Assembly: GCF_052115485.1 (NCBI RefSeq)
Contig: NZ_JBFRGU010000006.1
Coordinates: 186,001 to 250,000 of the forward strand
Reading direction: 5' to 3'
DNA: 64,000 nucleotides
DNA from: Microvirga sp052115485
Lineage (GTDB): Bacteria > Pseudomonadota > Alphaproteobacteria > Rhizobiales > Beijerinckiaceae
Below are positions 58,639 to 64,000 of the stretch, in pieces. Below the pieces are notes generated by a model. It did no database searches. It had not been told where the DNA came from and worked only from the letters and a program-made list of their open reading frames with translations. Both the position numbers and the translations under genes were made by a program. Positions within the stretch are counted from its first letter, which is position 1; each line of letters opens with the position of its first letter.

Positions 58639-59877
58639 ATGCCTCGTCTTGTCATGAAGTTCGGCGGTACATCCGTCGCCAACGTTGAGCGCATCCGCAA
58701 CGTGGCGCGGCATGTCAAACGCGAGGTCGAGGCCGGCTATGACGTTGCCGTCGTCGTCTCGGCCATGTCGGGTAAGACCAACGAACTGGTCGGCTGGGTG
58801 AAAGACGCTTCGACCTTTTACGATTCCAAGGAATACGACGTGGTCGTGGCCTCGGGAGAGCAGGTCACCTCCGGGTTGCTCGCCATCGCGCTGCAGGAAA
58901 TGGGCGTGAAGGCCCGCTCCTGGCAGGGCTGGCAGATCCCCATCCTGACCTCGGAAGCCCATGGCTCGGCGCGAATAGCCGGTATCGATGGCGCGGGAAT
59001 CATTGAAAGTTTCACCAAAAACCGCGAAGTCGCCGTCGTCTCGGGCTTCCAGGGCATGCACCAGCCGACACAGCGCGTCACGACGCTCGGCCGCGGCGGC
59101 TCGGACACGAGCGCGGTTGCCCTCGCCGCCGCCATTCAGGCCGAACGTTGCGACATCTATACGGATGTGGACGGCGTCTACACCACCGATCCGCGCATCG
59201 TGCCCAAGGCCCGCCGCCTGGATAAGGTCTCATACGAAGAAATGCTGGAAATGGCGTCGCTCGGCGCCAAGGTGCTTCAGGTGCGCTCGGTCGAGCTTGC
59301 CATGATGCACCGGGTGCCGACCTACGTGCGCTCCAGTTTCGACGATCCCGCCGATCCGCAGCTCGGCACCCTCATTTGCGACGAGGAAGACATCATGGAA
59401 CAGCAGGTCGTCACCGGCATCGCCTATTCCCGAGACGAAGCCCAAATTACGCTGCGGAACGTCTCCGACAAGCCGGGCATTGCGGCCTCGATCTTCGTGC
59501 CCTTGGCGGACGCCAACATCAACGTGGACATGATTATCCAGGTCGTGTCCGACGACACCACCACCACGGACATCACGTTCACGGTCCCCACGGCCGATTA
59601 CGACCGGGCCGTCGCGGTTCTGAACCAGCATAGGGCGGAGATCGAATTCCGGGACCTCCAGGGCGCGACCGACGTAGTGAAAGTCTCGGCCATCGGGGTG
59701 GGCATGCGCAGCCATGCGGGCGTTGCCGCCAAGGCCTTCAAAGCCTTGGCCGACAAGGGCATCAACATCCGGGCCATTACAACTTCTGAGATTAAATTTT
59801 CGGTTTTGATCGACTCCGCGTATACAGAGCTTGCGGTCCGCACGCTCCACTCGCTATACGGCCTTGACCAAGCCTGA
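58639..59877 (+). CDS. lysC: Aspartate kinase
   Basis: A 412-residue aspartokinase opening the lysine, threonine and methionine pathways. The kinase motif KFGGTSVANVERI and catalytic GRGGSDTSAVALAA are present; two C-terminal ACT domains (ITLRNVSDKPGIAASIFVPLA; VSAIGVGMRSHAGVAAKAF) suggest feedback inhibition. It is the usual upstream neighbour of ptsP and prfA in rhizobia, here 91 bases before ptsP. Confidence 0.96.
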   Translation: MPRLVMKFGGTSVANVERIRNVARHVKREVEAGYDVAVVVSAMSGKTNELVGWVKDASTFYDSKEYDVVVASGEQVTSGLLAIALQEMGVKARSWQGWQIPILTSEAHGSARIAGIDGAGIIESFTKNREVAVVSGFQGMHQPTQRVTTLGRGGSDTSAVALAAAIQAERCDIYTDVDGVYTTDPRIVPKARRLDKVSYEEMLEMASLGAKVLQVRSVELAMMHRVPTYVRSSFDDPADPQLGTLICDEEDIMEQQVVTGIAYSRDEAQITLRNVSDKPGIAASIFVPLADANINVDMIIQVVSDDTTTTDITFTVPTADYDRAVAVLNQHRAEIEFRDLQGATDVVKVSAIGVGMRSHAGVAAKAFKALADKGINIRAITTSEIKFSVLIDSAYTELAVRTLHSLYGLDQA

Positions 59878-59968
59878 TTGACGGCCAGTCTATGAGGCTG
59901 CAACACTTCTCATAATGCCGGTGGGGGCGAACCCGTCGGTCAATCCAAGGACGGGAACAGTCAAGCTC

Positions 59969-62236
59969 ATGCCTAGCGCTCCCGGCGGTCCGCGCCTCCT
60001 GTTGCGCCGCCTCCGCGAGATCATGGCGGAGCCGGTCGGCGCCCAGGACCGCCTCGACAAGATCGTCGTCTTGATCGCTGCAAACATGGTGGCGGAGGTG
60101 TGCTCCGTCTACGTGTTGCGCGGCGATGGCGTGCTTGAGCTTTTCGCGACCGAAGGTCTGAAACGCGAGGCGGTCCACCTGACCACCATGCGCGCGGGCG
60201 AAGGTCTTGTGGGCCTCATCGCCTCAACCGCGGAGCCGCTGGCTCTGTCCGACGCCCAAAGCCACCCGTCCTTCTCCTACAAGCCCGAGACCGGCGAAGA
60301 GATTTATCACGGCTTCCTCGGCGTGCCCCTGCTGCGCGCGGGCAATACCCTCGGCGTGCTCGTGGTCCAGAACCGGACCCACCGAATCTATACGGAAGAG
60401 GAGATCGAGGCGCTCGAAATCACCGCGATGGTGCTGGCCGAACTGGTCGCGACAGGCGAATTGCAAGCTCTCGCCCCGGTCGAGACCGGCAGTGCCCTGC
60501 GCCGTCCCGTCAGCCAGCGCGGCGTGTCGCTGTCGGATGGCGTCGGCCTCGGCCATGTGGTGCTCCACGAACCCCGTGTGGTGGTGAAAAACCTCATCGC
60601 CGAGAATATCGACGCAGAATTGGAACGACTTGAGGAGGCTATCGCTGAAGTGCGCGCCTCCATCGACGAGTTGATCGAACGCGGCGATGTCGCCCACCAC
60701 GGCGAACACCGAGAGGTGCTGGAAACCTTCCGCATGTTCGCCCACGATCAGGGCTGGCTTCGCCGCATGCGTGAAGCCGTGACTTCGGGCCTGACGGCGG
60801 AAGCGGCCGTCGAGCGCGTGCAATCGGACAACCGCGCGCGGATGCTGCGCCAGACGGACCCGTATCTGCGCGAGCGTCTGCACGATCTGGACGATCTCGC
60901 CAATCGCATGCTGCACCGGCTTGTCGGCCGCGACATGGTGGCCGAGCGGACCTCGCTTCCCGATAACGCGATCCTCGTCGCCCGGTCCATGGGTCCGGCG
61001 GCGCTTCTCGATTACGACCGGTCGCGCTTGCGCGGTATCGTGTTGGAAGAAGGCGGACCGACGAGCCATATCGCCATCGTCGCCCGCGCCCTTGGCCTGC
61101 CTGCCGTGGGCGAAGTGGCGAACGCCACGTCGCTGGCCGATCCGGGCGATGCCATGATCGTCGACGGCTCCGTGGGCGATGTGCAGATCAGGCCGAATTC
61201 CGACGTGGAAGCAGCCTATGCCGAGAAGGCGCGCCTGCGCGCCCGGCGGCAGGAGCAGTACCGCAAACTGCGCGACCTGCCCTCCGTGACCAAAGACGAC
61301 GTTGCGATCAAATTGCAGCTCAATGCGGGCCTGCTCGTGGATCTGCCGCATCTCGCCGAGACCGGAGCCGAGGGCGTCGGCCTCTTCCGCACGGAATTGC
61401 AGTTCATGGTCGCCGAGCGCATGCCGACCGCAAGCGAGCAGCAGGCGCTGTACAGCGCCGCCTTCGCGGAAGCGGGCGATCTGCCCATCACCTTCCGCAC
61501 CCTCGATATCGGCGGCGACAAGATTCTGCCCTACATGCAGTCGATCGAGGAAGAGAACCCGGCGCTGGGCTGGCGCGCCATTCGCATCGGCCTCGATCGG
61601 CCGGGTCTCCTGCGGATGCAGTTGCGCGCCCTGCTCAAGGCCGCCGCCGGACGCCCCTTGAAGATCATGTTCCCCATGATCGCGACCTGCGACGAATTCA
61701 TCCGCGCCAAGGAAATCGTGGAGCGCGAGAAGGCGCATCTCTCCCGCCACGGCCATGTGCTGCCATCCGATCTCGAACTCGGCGCGATGCTGGAGGTGCC
61801 CTCCCTCCTGTTCCAGATCCGCGAGATCTGCGCCGTCGCCGATTTCATCTCCGTCGGCTCCAACGACCTGATGCAGTTCCTTTTCGCCATCGACCGGGAG
61901 AACCGGCGCGTGGCGAACCGCTTCGATCCGTTGAGCGTGCCCATGCTGCGCGCGCTCCGGCTTGTCGCGGACGAGGCGCAGAAGGGTGGTTGCAAGGCGA
62001 CGGTTTGCGGCGAGATCGGCGGCCGGCCGCTCGAAGCAATGGCGCTCATCGCCCTCGGCTTCCGGTCGCTCTCCATGTCGCCCGCTTCCCTTGGCCCCGT
62101 AAAGGCCATGCTTCTGGAACTCAACGCCGGCCAGGTCGCTTCCCTCATTCACGAAGAGCTGGAGCACGCCGGAAGCGGCGATAGTCTGCGGCCTCTGCTC
62201 ACCCGCTTCGCTGAAAGCCACGGTATTCCGATCTGA
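59969..62236 (+). CDS. ptsP: PTS-Ntr phosphoenolpyruvate-protein phosphotransferase
   Basis: A 755-residue enzyme I-Ntr: N-terminal GAF domain (residues ~10-160), then the EI domains with phospho-His in GGPTSHIAIVARALGLPAVG and the PEP-binding Cys near MALIALGFRSLSMSP. It passes phosphate from PEP to NPr in the regulatory nitrogen PTS; the GAF domain likely senses glutamine. ATG 59969 (MPSAPGGPRLLLRRLREIM) matches the usual N terminus; ATG 59915 would add 18 residues. The stop overlaps the prfA start. Confidence 0.94.
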   Translation: MPSAPGGPRLLLRRLREIMAEPVGAQDRLDKIVVLIAANMVAEVCSVYVLRGDGVLELFATEGLKREAVHLTTMRAGEGLVGLIASTAEPLALSDAQSHPSFSYKPETGEEIYHGFLGVPLLRAGNTLGVLVVQNRTHRIYTEEEIEALEITAMVLAELVATGELQALAPVETGSALRRPVSQRGVSLSDGVGLGHVVLHEPRVVVKNLIAENIDAELERLEEAIAEVRASIDELIERGDVAHHGEHREVLETFRMFAHDQGWLRRMREAVTSGLTAEAAVERVQSDNRARMLRQTDPYLRERLHDLDDLANRMLHRLVGRDMVAERTSLPDNAILVARSMGPAALLDYDRSRLRGIVLEEGGPTSHIAIVARALGLPAVGEVANATSLADPGDAMIVDGSVGDVQIRPNSDVEAAYAEKARLRARRQEQYRKLRDLPSVTKDDVAIKLQLNAGLLVDLPHLAETGAEGVGLFRTELQFMVAERMPTASEQQALYSAAFAEAGDLPITFRTLDIGGDKILPYMQSIEEENPALGWRAIRIGLDRPGLLRMQLRALLKAAAGRPLKIMFPMIATCDEFIRAKEIVEREKAHLSRHGHVLPSDLELGAMLEVPSLLFQIREICAVADFISVGSNDLMQFLFAIDRENRRVANRFDPLSVPMLRALRLVADEAQKGGCKATVCGEIGGRPLEAMALIALGFRSLSMSPASLGPVKAMLLELNAGQVASLIHEELEHAGSGDSLRPLLTRFAESHGIPI

Positions 62237-63309
62237 TGACGATTGCGCCTCCTGTCGACCGCCTCAACGCCATTCTTGCGCGCCATGACATCATTATGGC
62301 GACGCTCAATGCCGGGCCCGAACCGGAAATCTTTGTCGCGCTCTCGCGTGAATTGTCGGAGCTCGACGGCGTGGTCGAAACGATCCGCGCGTACAAAGCC
62401 ATGGAAGAGAACCTGCAAGGTCTCGAAGCGCTGCTCGACGACCCCGACATGAAGGCTCTCGCCGAGGACGAGTTGCCTGAGGCGAAAGCGTCTCTGGAAA
62501 AGGCCGCGCAGGACCTGCGCATCATGCTTCTTCCCAAGGATGAAGCTGACGAGAAGAGCGCGATCCTCGAAGTACGCGCCGGCACCGGCGGCGACGAGGC
62601 GGCGCTTTTCGCGGGAGATCTCTTCCGCATGTATGCGCGCTATGCCGAGTTGAAGGGCTGGAAGGTCGAGGTGCTCTCTGAGAGCGAGGGCACGGCTGGC
62701 GGCTACAAGGAAATCTCCGCCGAGATCAAGGGGCGCGGCGTGTTCGCGCGCCTGAAATTCGAAAGCGGTGTTCATCGCGTGCAGCGCGTGCCCGATACGG
62801 AAACGCAAGGCCGCATCCACACCTCGGCCGCCACCGTCGCAGTGCTGCCTGAAGCGGAGGACGTGGACATCGTCATCAACGATGCGGACCTCAAGATCGA
62901 CACCATGCGCGCTCAAGGAGCCGGCGGCCAGCACGTCAACAAGACCGAATCCGCCATCCGCATCACCCACATGCCGACCGGCATGGTGGTGTTCGTGCAG
63001 GACGAGCGCTCCCAGCACAAGAACCGCGCCCGCGCCATGGCGCTCCTGCGCGCCCGCCTCTACGACGCCGAGCGCACCGCAAAGGACGCTGTCCGCGCGG
63101 CCGACCGCAAGTCGCAGGTCGGCTCCGGCGACCGCTCCGAGCGCATCCGCACCTACAATTTCCCGCAAGGACGCGTCACCGATCACCGCATCAACCTGAC
63201 GCTCTACAAGATCGAAGAAATCATGAGCGGCAACGCCCTCGATGAGATCGTCGACGCGCTCATCACCGAGCATCAGGCCGCCCAACTCGCGGCGCAGGAC
63301 ATGGCGTGA
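62236..63309 (+). CDS. prfA: Peptide chain release factor 1
   Basis: A 357-residue class 1 release factor for UAA and UAG. The catalytic GGQ is in RAQGAGGQHVNKTESAIRI and the stop-codon-recognition region with PxT-type residues is in VHRVQRVPDTETQGRIHTSA. The ATG overlaps the ptsP stop by one base (TGATG) and the following fosX-type gene overlaps the prfA stop by four. RF3 is encoded at 4.8 kb. Confidence 0.97.
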   Translation: MTIAPPVDRLNAILARHDIIMATLNAGPEPEIFVALSRELSELDGVVETIRAYKAMEENLQGLEALLDDPDMKALAEDELPEAKASLEKAAQDLRIMLLPKDEADEKSAILEVRAGTGGDEAALFAGDLFRMYARYAELKGWKVEVLSESEGTAGGYKEISAEIKGRGVFARLKFESGVHRVQRVPDTETQGRIHTSAATVAVLPEAEDVDIVINDADLKIDTMRAQGAGGQHVNKTESAIRITHMPTGMVVFVQDERSQHKNRARAMALLRARLYDAERTAKDAVRAADRKSQVGSGDRSERIRTYNFPQGRVTDHRINLTLYKIEEIMSGNALDEIVDALITEHQAAQLAAQDMA

Positions 63310-63719
63310 TCGAGGGCCTGAGCCACATCACGCTGATCACCCGCGATCTCGAGCGCATGAGCGCGATCATCGAGACTGTCTTCGAAGGCCGCGAAATCTA
63401 TACCTCGGGAGACGCGACCTTCTCCCTCTCGCGAGAAAAATTCTTCGACGTCGCCGGCTTATGGATCGCCATCATGGAAGGCGAGAGCCTGCCCACACAG
63501 ACCTACAACCACATCGCCTTCAAGATCGATGCCGCCTCCATTGCCGACTATCGCGGGCGGATCGAGCGTCTCGGCCTTCACATTCGTGAATCGCGCCCTC
63601 GCATTGAAGGTGAAGGTCACTCCCTCTACTTCTACGACGACGACAACCATCTGTTCGAGCTGCATACGGGAACGCTCGAGGAGCGTTTGAATCGGTATGA
63701 ACGAGGTCGCCCCACGTGA
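63306..63719 (+). CDS. fosX: FosX-type fosfomycin hydrolase (VOC family)
   Basis: A 137-residue vicinal-oxygen-chelate protein. Metal ligands His7, His69 and Glu118 and the catalytic Glu44 of Listeria FosX all fall at the same residue numbers here, and the body (FSLSREKFF, YNHIAFKI, SLYFYDDDNHLFELHTGTLEERL) is close to the rhizobial FosX. FosX opens the fosfomycin epoxide with water. The start is GTG 63306, overlapping the prfA stop by GTGA; prmC overlaps its stop in the same way. It is therefore part of a translationally coupled operon. Confidence 0.9.
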   Translation: MIEGLSHITLITRDLERMSAIIETVFEGREIYTSGDATFSLSREKFFDVAGLWIAIMEGESLPTQTYNHIAFKIDAASIADYRGRIERLGLHIRESRPRIEGEGHSLYFYDDDNHLFELHTGTLEERLNRYERGRPT

Positions 63720-64000
63720 CCCGTTCTGAAGCCTTGCGAGATCTTCGCCAGCACCTCGGCGAGGCGGGTTTCGAGACCGCCGCGCTTGATGCGCGGCTTC
63801 TGCTTCTGGCTGCGCTCGGGATTTCCGCGACCGACCTGACCCTGCGGCCGGACGAAGCTCTGACGCAGCGTGAGACAGAAGCCCTTCGCGCCTTCGAAGA
63901 GCGCCGCCTCGCTCATGAGCCGGTGGCGCGAATTCTAGGAGAACGAGAATTCTGGGGCCTGCCCTTCAGGCTCAGTCCCGAGACCCTCGTGCCCCGGCCG
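63716..64000 (+). CDS. prmC: Release factor glutamine methyltransferase PrmC, N-terminal part
   Basis: The first 95 residues of PrmC, which methylates the GGQ glutamine of RF1 and RF2. The visible part has the helical N-domain (TRSEALRDLRQHLGEAGFETAALDARLLLLAALG) and the start of the conserved PVARILGEREFWGLPFRLSPETLVPRP. The catalytic NPPY motif is beyond the right edge. GTG 63716 overlaps the fosX stop (GTGA). Confidence 0.93.
   Translation, partial: MTRSEALRDLRQHLGEAGFETAALDARLLLLAALGISATDLTLRPDEALTQRETEALRAFEERRLAHEPVARILGEREFWGLPFRLSPETLVPRP

Noticed and set aside
60224..62221. A 665-codon open frame antisense to ptsP.
   Set aside because: Composition is a His/Arg/Gly-rich mirror of the ptsP frame with no domain.

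Overview
The window looks like chromosomal backbone from a GC-rich alphaproteobacterium of the order Hyphomicrobiales (Rhizobiales), probably near Beijerinckiaceae/Methylobacteriaceae. The evidence is the gene order (secA / parvulin / argJ / mutT; ubiG / lysC-ptsP-prfA-prmC; comF-grxC-nitrilase-DUF1178), a polyhydroxybutyrate locus with PhaR, the GAF-containing PtsP, a LysR/DUF1127 pair, and a dispersed intergenic palindromic repeat of the rhizobial type. This placement is inferred from gene content; I see no rRNA or tRNA gene in the window.

Layout. 1-2.5 kb: end of a di-heme oxidoreductase / imelysin / DUF1513 operon (periplasmic iron-related). 2.6-6.4 kb: a four-helix membrane protein, a PfkB kinase, DUF3088 and prfC (minus). 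6.4-6.8 kb: a gene-poor stretch with an orphan 14-codon Cys/Arg leader ORF, alternative hairpins and a terminator. 6.8-14.5 kb: minus-strand genes for a small membrane protein, an aspartoacylase-like hydrolase, glucokinase, a GH15 hydrolase, OtsB and an OtsA fused to a membrane sensor. 14.7-17.7 kb: type I secretion ATPase and HlyD adaptor. 18.4-24.4 kb: glycosyltransferase, methyltransferase, Zur-like regulator, ispG, kup. 24.4-29.3 kb: two GNATs, a farnesyl-diphosphate-type synthase, mtgA, rpmF and a degenerate GGDEF-EAL protein. 29.3-33.3 kb: phaR, phaA, phaB and a DMT exporter. 33.4-37 kb: GNAT, gloB, methyltransferase, a TetR gene with a minisatellite and a frameshifted DUF2306 pseudogene. 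37-43 kb: accA, ddl, two L,D-transpeptidases, LysR/DUF1127. 43-51 kb: secA, parvulin, argJ, mutT, DMT transporter, DUF962 and DUF427. 51-58.5 kb: methyltransferase, comF-grxC-nitrilase-DUF1178, cupredoxin/DUF4142, phosphoesterase, nhaA, ubiG. 58.6-64 kb: lysC, ptsP, prfA, a fosX-type gene and the start of prmC.

How genes work together. OtsA, OtsB, GH15 and Glk could form a closed trehalose synthesis/breakdown cycle returning glucose-6-phosphate. Peptidoglycan functions recur (mtgA, ddl, two L,D-transpeptidases, fosX). PhaA/PhaB make 3-hydroxybutyryl-CoA under PhaR, but the synthase is outside the window.

The most unusual items are the orphan leader/attenuator-like locus at 6.5 kb, the membrane-sensor OtsA inside a complete trehalose-cycle operon, fosX wedged with 4-base overlaps between prfA and prmC, and the repeat-rich decaying TetR/DUF2306 locus. 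No CRISPR array, prophage or insertion sequence is evident.
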